64,000 nucleotides of DNA from Verrucomicrobiales bacterium (GTDB lineage Bacteria; Verrucomicrobiota; Verrucomicrobiia; Verrucomicrobiales; DEV007), in contig JARGNG010000011.1 in the NCBI GenBank assembly GCA_029213265.1, positions 82,712 through 146,711 on the forward strand, written 5' to 3'. Shown in pieces: positions 9,109-17,350 of the stretch (its first letter is position 1; every line of letters begins with the position of its first letter). The notes under the pieces were generated by a model. That model saw nothing but the letters and a program-made list of their open reading frames with translations. It did no database searches and was not told where the DNA came from. The position numbers were made by a program, and so were the translations under genes.

Positions 9109-9375
9109 TGTTGAGGGAGCAGTCTCATCCTCTCGCCGTTACTCTCGCACCTTGAGAGGCGACAATCGTCAGCTAAAAGTAGCATCGACAAACCGAGTTT
9201 CGAGTCGGGAATATATTTACGACGCTAACGCAGCAGGAAGAAGCGGAAAAGCAATTTGGGGTAGTTTTTTGAAAGTGACGAATGGCGTCCTGTCGGTGTC
9301 GTCATGCAAAAGAGGTTTCTCCCCGGTGGGGAGAGAATTTCGACACAGCCCCGGTCGTCCGAATCTGATTCGTAG

Positions 9376-9445
9376 CTGCGAGCGTGAGCGAGTCAGGCCG
9401 TCCTGACTCCGTCGCTCATCCCCCTCTGCTTGCTCACGCTTGCAG
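9376..9445. repeat. Nested inverted repeat in a 373-base gene-free stretch
   Basis: The gap 9109-9481 holds no supported gene. Within it, CTGCGAGCGTGAGC (9376-9389) is answered by GCTCACGCTTGCAG (9432-9445) with one mismatch. Inside, GAGCGAGTCAGG (9386-9397) pairs with CCTGAC (9402-9407) and TCGCTC (9412-9417) across a 4-base loop and a 4-base bulge. The two foldings share GAGC and would compete. This looks like a REP-type element. Confidence 0.6.
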
Positions 9446-9457
9446 GTACTTTCCGTC

Positions 9458-9486
9458 CGTAGAGGAAAACCTGTGCTTCCTCTACG
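9458..9486. repeat. Inverted-repeat element, minimal copy D
   Basis: A perfect 10-base inverted repeat CGTAGAGGAA (9458-9467) / TTCCTCTACG (9477-9486) with a 9-base loop. The arms match the ends of copy A, with nearly all of the interior missing. The right arm contains the stop codon of the MauE/DoxX-like gene, so the element forms the 3' end of that gene. Confidence 0.7.
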
Positions 9487-9925
9487 CCTCGCTTGCCACG
9501 GCCGGGCGGGGCTCCGCTTCGCCGGACATTTCCAACCGCCACCAGATCGCAAAGCCTACCGCCAGCAGGATCACGTTTTGCGTCATTTTCACCGGATAGT
9601 TCACGATCTCGTTGTCACCGAAACAACCGCAGGTGATGTCGAGTCCACGAATCCACGAGATTCCGATCGCCGCCGTGAAAAACACCATGCTCGCGAGGAG
9701 AATGAAGGCGCCTCCCTTCGCAAATTTCCCGGACATGAGCGCAATCCCGGCGAACACCTCGAGCCAGGGCAGAAACAGCGCCACGGCGGGGGCAATGGGA
9801 TCTCCCACGATGCGAAAATTGCGAACCGCATCCGCGAAGGTCATCGGATCCTTCAATTTGGCAATCCCACTCCAGATGAAGAGGGCTCCGAAGACGAGTG
9901 TGACAATGGCCCAGAAGATTTTCAT
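9482..9925 (-). CDS. MauE/DoxX-like four-helix membrane protein
   Basis: The frame runs to 9982, but the ATG at 9925 lies four bases after the glcF stop and begins directly with a membrane helix, so I chose it (147 residues). Four membrane helices are apparent, with GIAKLxDP in the first loop and a paired-cysteine motif TCGCFGD (Cys99, Cys101) before the last helix. That CGCFG motif is typical of MauE/DoxX relatives thought to handle membrane thiol or quinone redox. The position directly after glcDF suggests a link to electron transfer from the oxidase, which is inference. Confidence 0.75.
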   Translation of the reverse strand: MKIFWAIVTLVFGALFIWSGIAKLKDPMTFADAVRNFRIVGDPIAPAVALFLPWLEVFAGIALMSGKFAKGGAFILLASMVFFTAAIGISWIRGLDITCGCFGDNEIVNYPVKMTQNVILLAVGFAIWWRLEMSGEAEPRPAVASEA

Positions 9926-9929
9926 AAAC

Positions 9930-11261
9930 TCAGTTGGTCTCCACGTTTGTGGTCTCTTTTTCATTACGATAGGCCTTCGCAAGAAGGCTCACCGGATGAA
10001 CCACTTCGGCGGAATCTCCGACGCCATTCTGGATTTGCAAATGACAACCGGGATTCGCCGTCGCGATCAGGGAGGCTCCCGTCTTGGCAATACAGCCGAC
10101 TTTTTCCTCCTGCAGTTTCGTCGCCTGCTCCGGCTGCGTGATGTTGTAGATTCCGGCGCTTCCACAACAGTGCGTCGAGTTTTCCAACTCCACCAGGTCC
10201 AGTCCCGGAATCGCATGAAGGACGTCCCGCGGTTGCCGGGTAATCCCCTGCCCGTGGCAGAGGTGACAGGCCTCGTGGTAGGTAATCGTCTCGCATTCCT
10301 CCGACGTTGACTCGGGTTTTCGAAAATCGATTTCGACGAGCCACTCGGATACATCCTTCACCTTGCGATCCCATTCCGCTGCCCGGTCCGCGTACTCGGG
10401 ATCCCCCTTGAGCAGATTGGTGAAATGCTTCAAATGGGAACCGCAGCCGGCCGCATTGGTGATGACCGCATCGAGGTTTTCCAGGTCAAATTGATCGAGA
10501 AGTGATCGCGCGCGGACGGCCGCCAGAGTCAGGTCGCCGTTGTGCGCATGAAGGGAGCCGCAACACCCCTGCGACCGGGGTGTGATGACTTCACATCCAT
10601 TCGCGAGAAGGGCATCGACGGTATCCCGGTTCACATGGGAGAAAACGAGATCCTGCACGCAGCCGGTCAGGAGGCCGACCCGGTAGCGTTTTTCCGGAAC
10701 CGTCTCGGTTTCCTGAATCAGAGCATCCGAAAAATGCCGCTGGATGGTCGGTGTCGATGGCTCGAGCTCCCGGAGGTTCTTCGGCACCAGTCGCATCACT
10801 CCGCTTTTCCGAACCAGCCCACAGAGCCCGCTGGCCTGATAGATCCACAACAGTCTCCCTACCGCCCGCAGCATCCACGGCTTGGAAAAGAGTTGCTCCA
10901 AAGTCAGCCATCGCCAGAACCGGCGTTCGGGACGCGCGAGGACGCCGTGGTGTTCCACCTCCGCCCGGGCATTTTCAAACAGCTCGGGATAGTTTACCCC
11001 GGCCGGGCAGGCCGTCGTGCAGGCGAGGCAACCGAGGCAGTAGTACATTTCCTCTCCGAATTCTTTGGTCACTTCGAGCTCCCCGTCGGCAATCGAGCGC
11101 ATCAGGGCGATCCGTCCACGAGGACTGTTCCGCTCCCGTTTCGTCTCGAGGTAGGTCGGGCAACTGGGCAGGCACATGCCGCAATGCATGCACTGCTGCA
11201 CGATGGAGTAATCAAGGTCTCCCAGGTATTTCAGGGGAGTGAGCGTGGTCGAATCATTCAT
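9930..11261 (-). CDS. glcF: Glycolate/lactate-type oxidase iron-sulfur subunit
   Basis: A 443-residue protein with two [4Fe-4S] ferredoxin clusters: CMHCGMCLPSCP (Cys24, 27, 30, 34) and CLGCLACTTACP (Cys75, 78, 81, 85). Two cysteine-rich CCG domains follow, with GCCGSLH and HCCGSAG. This is the GlcF architecture, which passes electrons from the flavoprotein to the membrane quinone pool. Its start overlaps the glcD stop by four bases (ATGA), so the subunits are co-translated. GlcE is not adjacent. The oxidised 2-hydroxyacid may be glycolate or D-lactate; sequence alone does not decide. Confidence 0.9.
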   Translation of the reverse strand: MNDSTTLTPLKYLGDLDYSIVQQCMHCGMCLPSCPTYLETKRERNSPRGRIALMRSIADGELEVTKEFGEEMYYCLGCLACTTACPAGVNYPELFENARAEVEHHGVLARPERRFWRWLTLEQLFSKPWMLRAVGRLLWIYQASGLCGLVRKSGVMRLVPKNLRELEPSTPTIQRHFSDALIQETETVPEKRYRVGLLTGCVQDLVFSHVNRDTVDALLANGCEVITPRSQGCCGSLHAHNGDLTLAAVRARSLLDQFDLENLDAVITNAAGCGSHLKHFTNLLKGDPEYADRAAEWDRKVKDVSEWLVEIDFRKPESTSEECETITYHEACHLCHGQGITRQPRDVLHAIPGLDLVELENSTHCCGSAGIYNITQPEQATKLQEEKVGCIAKTGASLIATANPGCHLQIQNGVGDSAEVVHPVSLLAKAYRNEKETTNVETN

Positions 11262-12673
11262 GATTTCTCCGCTTGATCAAAAATTTTCCCCGGATTGAGA
11301 AGCCCCTGCGGATCGATCGCCCCCTTGACCTGCCTCAGAAGCTGGTAGCTAGCATCGATCAACTGGCGGGGCAGAAAGGGTTTCTTGGCAAGCCCCACTC
11401 CATGCTCTCCGGTGATGGTTCCCCCCAACTCGATTGTCTTGTCAAAAATGTCGGAGAGGGCATGCTCGACGCGCTCCATTTCCTCTTTGTTCGTTTCGTC
11501 GGTCAAAATGGTGGGGTGCACGTTCCCGTCCCCGAAATGGCCAAAGGTGGCGATATCGAGATCGTATTTCGCGGCGACCTCCTCGACAAAGGACACGATC
11601 TCCACGAGGTGGCTCCGGGGAACCGTCACATCCTCCAGAATTGTTGTGGGACGAATGCGGGCCAGGGCCGAAAACGCGGTCCGCCGCGCCGACGCGAGCC
11701 GGACGGCATGGGCGTCATCTTTCGCTTTCTCGACCGAAATTGCGCCATTCTCCTCCGCGATCAGTGCCATCGCATCGGCTTCATCATTGACGACCGATTC
11801 GGGACCGTCGGTTTCCATGAGAACGATTGCGGCCGCTTCCGTCGGGAGGCCGACCTTGGCGTAGTCCTCGACGCACCCACAGGTCTTCTTGTCGAGAAAC
11901 TCGAGGGTGCAGGGAATGATCTGGCGCTCAATGATGTGCGACACCGTACGCGCCGCGTCCTCCATCGAGTCAAAGGAAGCCAGCAGGGTCCGGCGCGCTT
12001 TCGGGCGGGGAACGAGCTTCAAAAGAACTTTGGTAATGATCCCAAGAGTGCCCTCCGATCCGATGAACATGTCCTTCATCGAATATCCGGCGACATCCTT
12101 GACACACTTTGATCCCAGCCAGGCAATCTCGCCGGAGGGAAGGACGACTTCCATTCCCATGACATAGTCCCGGGTCACTCCGTATTTCAATCCTCTCAGC
12201 CCACCGGAGTTGTTGGCGACATTGCCTCCAATCGTGGAAATCTTCATCGATCCGGGATCGGGAGGGTAAAAAAGTCCGTGTGGATGCGCGGCATCGTCGA
12301 TCGCCTTGGTAATGACTCCTGGCTCCGCGAGAATCGTCAGATTGGCCGGATCGACTTCGAGAATTTGGTCCATCTGCACCAGGCAGAGCACGATTCCTCC
12401 ATCCACCGGGATACTGCCCCCGGAAAGCCCAGTTCCCGATCCCCGGGTCACAATCGGGATTCCCTCGGCGGAGGCGAGCTTCATAATTCCGCTGACAGCT
12501 TCCGTCGTCCGGGGCGAAACCACACAGGTCGCTTTGTGTCTTAACGCCGCCGTCCCGTCAAATCCGTAAGGAATGAGATCTTCCGGTTCAGTGAAAAGGT
12601 CCTCCTCCCCAACGAGTTGGGAAAGAGACTCATACAATCGACTTCCTTTGGAAAAATCTCGTTCTGCTGCCAT
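11258..12673 (-). CDS. glcD: FAD-linked 2-hydroxyacid dehydrogenase (GlcD type)
   Basis: A 471-residue FAD-binding type 4 flavoprotein. The FAD motifs include RGSGTGLSGG, GGNVANNSGGLRGLKYG and DYVMGMEVVLPSGE in the N-terminal half. The C-terminal substrate domain ends with GHFGDGNVHP and GEHGVGLAKK, as in glycolate oxidase GlcD and D-lactate dehydrogenases. It oxidises a 2-hydroxyacid to a 2-oxoacid and passes electrons to the Fe-S subunit encoded by the overlapping next gene. It heads the operon glcD-glcF-MauE/DoxX. Confidence 0.9.
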   Translation of the reverse strand: MAAERDFSKGSRLYESLSQLVGEEDLFTEPEDLIPYGFDGTAALRHKATCVVSPRTTEAVSGIMKLASAEGIPIVTRGSGTGLSGGSIPVDGGIVLCLVQMDQILEVDPANLTILAEPGVITKAIDDAAHPHGLFYPPDPGSMKISTIGGNVANNSGGLRGLKYGVTRDYVMGMEVVLPSGEIAWLGSKCVKDVAGYSMKDMFIGSEGTLGIITKVLLKLVPRPKARRTLLASFDSMEDAARTVSHIIERQIIPCTLEFLDKKTCGCVEDYAKVGLPTEAAAIVLMETDGPESVVNDEADAMALIAEENGAISVEKAKDDAHAVRLASARRTAFSALARIRPTTILEDVTVPRSHLVEIVSFVEEVAAKYDLDIATFGHFGDGNVHPTILTDETNKEEMERVEHALSDIFDKTIELGGTITGEHGVGLAKKPFLPRQLIDASYQLLRQVKGAIDPQGLLNPGKIFDQAEKS

Positions 12674-12810
12674 GAAAATTCGGATCCTGCTCAGGGAATA
12701 AGCTCGAATCAGGACGAATCACAAGCCCGCATTGCAGGGAGCGATTCGGGACACGATCGAATCCGGATGTCATTCAGGTATACCTCCTTCACGCCATCGA
12801 ATCTTGGCCC

Positions 12811-12829
12811 GTTCACTGCTACAGTGAAC
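12811..12829. promoter_or_regulatory. Perfect inverted repeat before the DUF1549 gene start
   Basis: GTTCACTG-cta-CAGTGAAC is a perfect palindrome with 8-base arms. It ends five bases before the GTG start at 12835, where a ribosome site would sit, and no clear Shine-Dalgarno sequence is present. It could be an operator or an RNA hairpin controlling translation. Confidence 0.55.
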
Positions 12830-12834
12830 CTGTT

Positions 12835-15588
12835 GTGAACCTTTCCCACAGATTCGTGAACCGGCTGGCCAAGCCTCTGGCTGCCTGTGCGATCTTGGCG
12901 TTCATTTTTTCTGCTAAGTCTTCGGAGGATTCCATCACCGACGCCCAGCGGGAATTCTTCGAAAAGAAAATCCGGCCCGTCCTGGCGGACAACTGCTACA
13001 AATGCCACACCGCCGGCTCCGAGAAAATCAAAGGCGGACTGGCGCTGAACCTTCCTTCCGGCATCAGAAACGGAGGCGACTCCGGACCGGCGCTCATTGC
13101 AGGAGATACGAAAAACAGCCTCCTTCTCGAAGCGGTCCGCTATGGCAACCGGGATCTGCAGATGCCTCCGAAATCTCCCCTTCCGGAACAGGCGGTGAAG
13201 GATCTCGAAGCCTGGGTTGCGTTGGGAGCTCCCGACCCCCGCCCTGACGATCCGGCTGCCAAAATTTCCAGCGGCGGTATGAGCCCGGAGGAAGGACGTG
13301 AATTCTGGTCTTTCCAGCCCCTCTCGAAAGCAGAGGTTCCGGAGGGAAGCCATCCGGTGGATTATTTCGTGGATCGAAAGTTGAAGGAGAAAGGTCTGTC
13401 CGCCTCCCCTTCCGCCTCCCGCGAAACCTGGCTTCGCAGAGTGACCTTTGACCTCAACGGTCTGCCCCCCACACCGGAGGAACGGAAAAACTTCCTCGCA
13501 GACAAGGATCCGAACGCTGCCTCCAGGGTCGTGGATCGCCTTCTCTCCTCACCGCAATACGGCGTTCGCTGGGGCCGCCACTGGCTCGATGTGGCCCGCT
13601 ACGCCGACTCCAACGGTCTCGATGAAAACCTCGCCTTTGCGCATGCCTGGCGATATCGCGACTGGGTCATCGATTCGTTCAACAACGATCGCCCTTTCAA
13701 CGAATTTCTGATTCATCAGATTGCCGGAGATCTCGTTCCCGATGCGAACCACGATACCCTCACGGCGACGGGTTTCCTTGCCCTCGGTGCACGCGTCCTG
13801 GCCGAACCGGACATGGAGAAATTGACGATGGATGTTATCGACGAACAGCTCGACACGACCGGAAAAGCGTTTCTCGGGCTCACGCTCGGCTGCGCCCGCT
13901 GCCATGATCACAAGTTTGATCCCATTCTCCAGGCTGATTACTACTCGCTCGCCGCGATCCTTCGAAATTCAAAAAACTTTGCCGGAACAAACACGGGAGC
14001 GATCAAGCACTGGTATGAGCACGACTTTGCCACCGAGGAGGAAAAACCGAAACTGAAAGAGTGGGACGACAAGATCGCCAAGGCGAAGAAAGCGGCCTCC
14101 TCCTTCAAGAGTTCCACGACCTCAAAGATCAGTGGAATTGCGCGATCCAAGTCGGTCGAATATCTCGAAGCCGCCCTGGAGTTTGAGCCGGACGACACCC
14201 TCGAAACCGTGGAGGGGATCGCAAAACGATTCGATCTCCATCCCCGGATTCTGTATCATACCCGCCGTCATCTTGAGAACGCGAAGGACTCGCCCGTCTT
14301 TGCCCCGTGGTGGAAATTCCGGGAGAAGAAAGACGTAGCCGGCCTTCGGAAATTTTATGACGATCAGTTCGGGAGTGCCGTTCTTGCCTTCAATGAACTG
14401 AAAAAGGAGGACGCCAAAGCGACCAAACTTCCCGACGAAGTGCTCGAATCGTTTCGAGCCGCCATGTTCGACAAGTCCGGGTTTCTTGCCGTCCCTGCCA
14501 AGCCCGAGCACGCCTTTGACGAGAAAGACCTCGCCGAATTTCACCGACTCGAGGAAGAGGCCCGCCTCGTCGAGAGCCACGCCCCGGATCACCCGGCCGC
14601 GATGGGCATCGCTGACGCAGAGGAATTCAAGAGCACCCTTCCGATCCACATTCGCGGCAGTCATCTCAACCTGGGGGATCCCGTTCCCCGGGCGATTCCG
14701 GCTGTTTTCGAGCAGGCCCGCCCCGAGTTTCCGGACGATTCCAGTGGCCGTCTCGAACTGGCCAACTGGATGGCCCGCCCGGATCATCCCCTGACCTCCC
14801 GCGTGATTGTGAACCGGATCTGGCGCTGGCACTTCGGTGAGGGACTCGTTTCGACGACAGAGAACTTCGGCGTTCTCGGAGATCGCCCGAGTCATCCCGA
14901 GCTGCTCGATTGGCTCGCCGTCTGGTTTACCGAAAACGGGTGGAGCATTAAAAAGCTGAACCAACTCATCGTTTCGTCCGACGCCTATCGCAGGAGTTCC
15001 TCCCCCGATCCGAAGCTGGATCCCAATGTCGATCCTAACAATCGTCTACTCGCCTACTTCCCCGTTCGCCGACTCGAAGCGGAGTCCATTCGTGATGCCA
15101 TCCTCACGGTTTCGGGACGGCTAGAACCGGAAATGGGTGGAAAAACGATTCCACTGCGCAACCGCCAGATGGTTTTCAATCACACCTCGAAAGATCACAC
15201 CAACTACGAATCGTTGCGCCGGACAGCTTATCTCCCGGTGGTCCGCAACCACGTCTTCGACTGGATGCACCTGTTTGATTATCCCGATCCAACGATGCCG
15301 ACAGGCGACCGGAATTCGACGGTGATTGCTCCGCAAGCCCTTCTCATGATGAATTCCGAGCTGGCGATGGAGAGTGCCCGCGCTTTCGCCGCCCGGGTGA
15401 AAAAGTCCGGGGAAACGAACCAGGAGAAAATCCAGGCCGCCTGGCAAATCGCACTGAGCCGCGATCCCTCCGCCACAGAAATGAAAGCGGCAGATGAATT
15501 TTTAACGTCCTCGCAGGGATCCGATGATTCCTGGACCCTCTTTTGCCAAAGCCTGCTCGCCTCGAACCAATTCTTGTATTTGAACTAA
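12835..15588 (+). CDS. PSCyt1/DUF1549/DUF1553 c-type cytochrome protein
   Basis: The GTG start gives 917 residues and is the only start codon after the upstream stop in this frame. A signal peptide (about 1-28) is followed by a cytochrome-like domain with the heme motif CYKCH (54-58). Next comes a DUF1549 region (about 165-375, with GVRWGRHWLD, QIAGDL, LGCARCHDHKFDP) and a C-terminal DUF1553 region (about 650-905, with NRIWRWHFGEGLV and VAPQALLMMN-like NSTVIAPQALL). These large proteins are abundant in Planctomycetes and Verrucomicrobia and are usually paired with DUF1501 proteins, as here. They are secreted. The biochemical role is unproven, and links to polysaccharide or sulfated-glycan breakdown have been suggested. 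Confidence 0.9.
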   Translation: MNLSHRFVNRLAKPLAACAILAFIFSAKSSEDSITDAQREFFEKKIRPVLADNCYKCHTAGSEKIKGGLALNLPSGIRNGGDSGPALIAGDTKNSLLLEAVRYGNRDLQMPPKSPLPEQAVKDLEAWVALGAPDPRPDDPAAKISSGGMSPEEGREFWSFQPLSKAEVPEGSHPVDYFVDRKLKEKGLSASPSASRETWLRRVTFDLNGLPPTPEERKNFLADKDPNAASRVVDRLLSSPQYGVRWGRHWLDVARYADSNGLDENLAFAHAWRYRDWVIDSFNNDRPFNEFLIHQIAGDLVPDANHDTLTATGFLALGARVLAEPDMEKLTMDVIDEQLDTTGKAFLGLTLGCARCHDHKFDPILQADYYSLAAILRNSKNFAGTNTGAIKHWYEHDFATEEEKPKLKEWDDKIAKAKKAASSFKSSTTSKISGIARSKSVEYLEAALEFEPDDTLETVEGIAKRFDLHPRILYHTRRHLENAKDSPVFAPWWKFREKKDVAGLRKFYDDQFGSAVLAFNELKKEDAKATKLPDEVLESFRAAMFDKSGFLAVPAKPEHAFDEKDLAEFHRLEEEARLVESHAPDHPAAMGIADAEEFKSTLPIHIRGSHLNLGDPVPRAIPAVFEQARPEFPDDSSGRLELANWMARPDHPLTSRVIVNRIWRWHFGEGLVSTTENFGVLGDRPSHPELLDWLAVWFTENGWSIKKLNQLIVSSDAYRRSSSPDPKLDPNVDPNNRLLAYFPVRRLEAESIRDAILTVSGRLEPEMGGKTIPLRNRQMVFNHTSKDHTNYESLRRTAYLPVVRNHVFDWMHLFDYPDPTMPTGDRNSTVIAPQALLMMNSELAMESARAFAARVKKSGETNQEKIQAAWQIALSRDPSATEMKAADEFLTSSQGSDDSWTLFCQSLLASNQFLYLN

Positions 15589-15605
15589 ATCCCCCGCTCA
15601 TTCAC

Positions 15606-15640
15606 CGGAATGTAGCCGCGCTCGCAAGAGCGTCGTTCCG
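15606..15640. repeat. REP-like hairpin between cytochrome and DUF1501 genes
   Basis: CGGAA (15606-15610) pairs with TTCCG (15636-15640), and inside these CGCTC-gcaa-GAGCG forms a tight hairpin (15619-15632). There is no T tract. It lies in the 112-base gap between two genes that usually act together and could reduce read-through or protect the upstream mRNA. Confidence 0.5.
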
Positions 15641-15700
15641 CGCCCTCTCCCGCCACCTTCCTGCGAAAGCGGCCACACCGAAACCCTCTTATCTCGTCCA

Positions 15701-17083
15701 TTGAACCCTGTCCTCCATCGTCGTGAATTACTCGGAACCGCTGCCCTTGGCTTCGGTCAGATGGCCTTTCATTCGCTTCTCGGGTCGGAACTAGCCCCGG
15801 GCTCCCAGGCTCACATTCCTCCGCGTGCGAAACGGGTCATCTTCCTGTTCATGAAGGGCGGGCCTTCGCATGTCGATACCTTTGATCCCAAGCCACTGCT
15901 GGACCGGGATCATGGCAAGCCACCTCCCTTCGAACTGCCGCGGGTCACCTTCGCGAAATCGGGAAATCTACTCAAGTCCCCCTGGAAGTTTCAACAGTAT
16001 GGCGAGAGCGGGCTCCCTGTCTCCGATCTCTTTCCCAATGTCGCACAGTGCGTCGACGACCTTTGCATTCTCCGGGGCGTTCATGGTACGAATCCCGCCC
16101 ACGGCGGCGCTGCGTTGAAGTTGCATACCGGAAGCGACACCTTTGTTCGTCCCAGCCTCGGCTCGTGGGTCGTCTATGGACTCGGCTCCGAAAATCGCAA
16201 TCTTCCTTCCTTCGTCACGATTTGTCCGACCCTCGCGCATGGCGGAGTGAACAACTGGGGTGCCGCGTTTCTCCCGCAGCGATGCCAGGGCACCCCGATG
16301 GGCACGGCCAGTTCCCCTTCCAAAGCGGCGAAGGTGAAACACATCCAGAATCCCGGAATCGGGCCGGGCCCCCAGCGAAAGCAACTCGACTTCCTCAATC
16401 AGCTCAACCGGGAATCCGCAGAGAAGAATCCCCATGTCGAAGCTCTCGATGCCCGCCTCGAATCTTTTGAACTCGCCTATCGCATGCAGACGGCCATGCC
16501 GGACGCCCAGGATCTTTCCGGGGAGTCCAAGGTCACGAAAAAGCTCTACGGCCTCGATGACCCCGTGACCGAGGACTTCGGTCGCCAGTGCCTTTTGGCC
16601 CGCCGCTTTTGCGAGCGGGGTGTGAGGTTCGTTCAGGTAACCCATTCCGACAGCGAGGTGCAATGGGATCAGCACGGAAATCTCTATCAGGGCCACACGA
16701 AAAATGCAGCCGAAGTGGACAAGCCCATTGCAGGCCTTCTCAAAGACCTCAAATCACGGGGAATGCTGGAAGATACTCTTGTTGTCTGGGGAGGAGAGTT
16801 TGGACGCACCCCGACTGCCCAGGGCACCGATGGCCGGGATCATAATCCTCATGGATTCACGGTCTGGATGGCAGGAGGCGGCGTCAAAGGCGGCATGGCC
16901 TACGGAGCAACGGATGACTACGGTTACTACGCCGAAAGAGATAAAATGCACGTTCACGACCTGCACGCCACTATCTTACACCTATTGGGCCTCGATCACG
17001 AACGACTGACATTCCGCTATGCCGGTCGGGACTTCCGTCTGACCGATGTCCACGGACATGTCGCAAAAGCGATCCTGGCGTAG
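15701..17083 (+). CDS. DUF1501 exported sulfatase-fold protein
   Basis: The TTG start is needed to keep the conserved N-terminus HRRELLGTAALGFG, a Tat-like leader. The protein is 460 residues. Family motifs include VIFLFMKGGPSHVDTFDPK, GRDHNPHGFTVWMAGGG and GATDDYG near the C-terminus. DUF1501 proteins have an alkaline phosphatase/sulfatase-like fold without the formylglycine signature. They are nearly always encoded next to DUF1549/DUF1553 proteins, which is the case here, 112 bases upstream. The pair probably forms a secreted complex; the substrate is unknown. Confidence 0.9.
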   Translation: MNPVLHRRELLGTAALGFGQMAFHSLLGSELAPGSQAHIPPRAKRVIFLFMKGGPSHVDTFDPKPLLDRDHGKPPPFELPRVTFAKSGNLLKSPWKFQQYGESGLPVSDLFPNVAQCVDDLCILRGVHGTNPAHGGAALKLHTGSDTFVRPSLGSWVVYGLGSENRNLPSFVTICPTLAHGGVNNWGAAFLPQRCQGTPMGTASSPSKAAKVKHIQNPGIGPGPQRKQLDFLNQLNRESAEKNPHVEALDARLESFELAYRMQTAMPDAQDLSGESKVTKKLYGLDDPVTEDFGRQCLLARRFCERGVRFVQVTHSDSEVQWDQHGNLYQGHTKNAAEVDKPIAGLLKDLKSRGMLEDTLVVWGGEFGRTPTAQGTDGRDHNPHGFTVWMAGGGVKGGMAYGATDDYGYYAERDKMHVHDLHATILHLLGLDHERLTFRYAGRDFRLTDVHGHVAKAILA

Positions 17084-17350
17084 CCTTTCCCCTTTTTTGC
17101 ATGCCTTTGCAGCGAGGTGACTGACGTCGCTTCTCTGCCTCCGCACACAAAATTGCCGGACCGTTTTCCAACGGCCGCCCGCCCCATCAGGACCGGGAAA
17201 AACCGATCTCCAGGCAGGGTCGAGTCAGGGCATTGCCATTCGACCACAACTTCCGTCGGCCGGGTTTCGTAGGAAACGGTGACAATTCGGCGCGATTCAT
17301 GCTCTTATTTGCAGAAAATGAATCGTGTGCTAGATCTCCCTCCCGAAACT

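Noticed and set aside
9109..9375. Small frames in the gap before the MauE/DoxX-like gene
   Set aside because: None has a plausible start context, motif or composition unlike random frames.
11273..12112. 279-codon plus-strand frame opposite glcD
   Set aside because: The minus strand carries an unmistakable GlcD; the plus frame has no motif.
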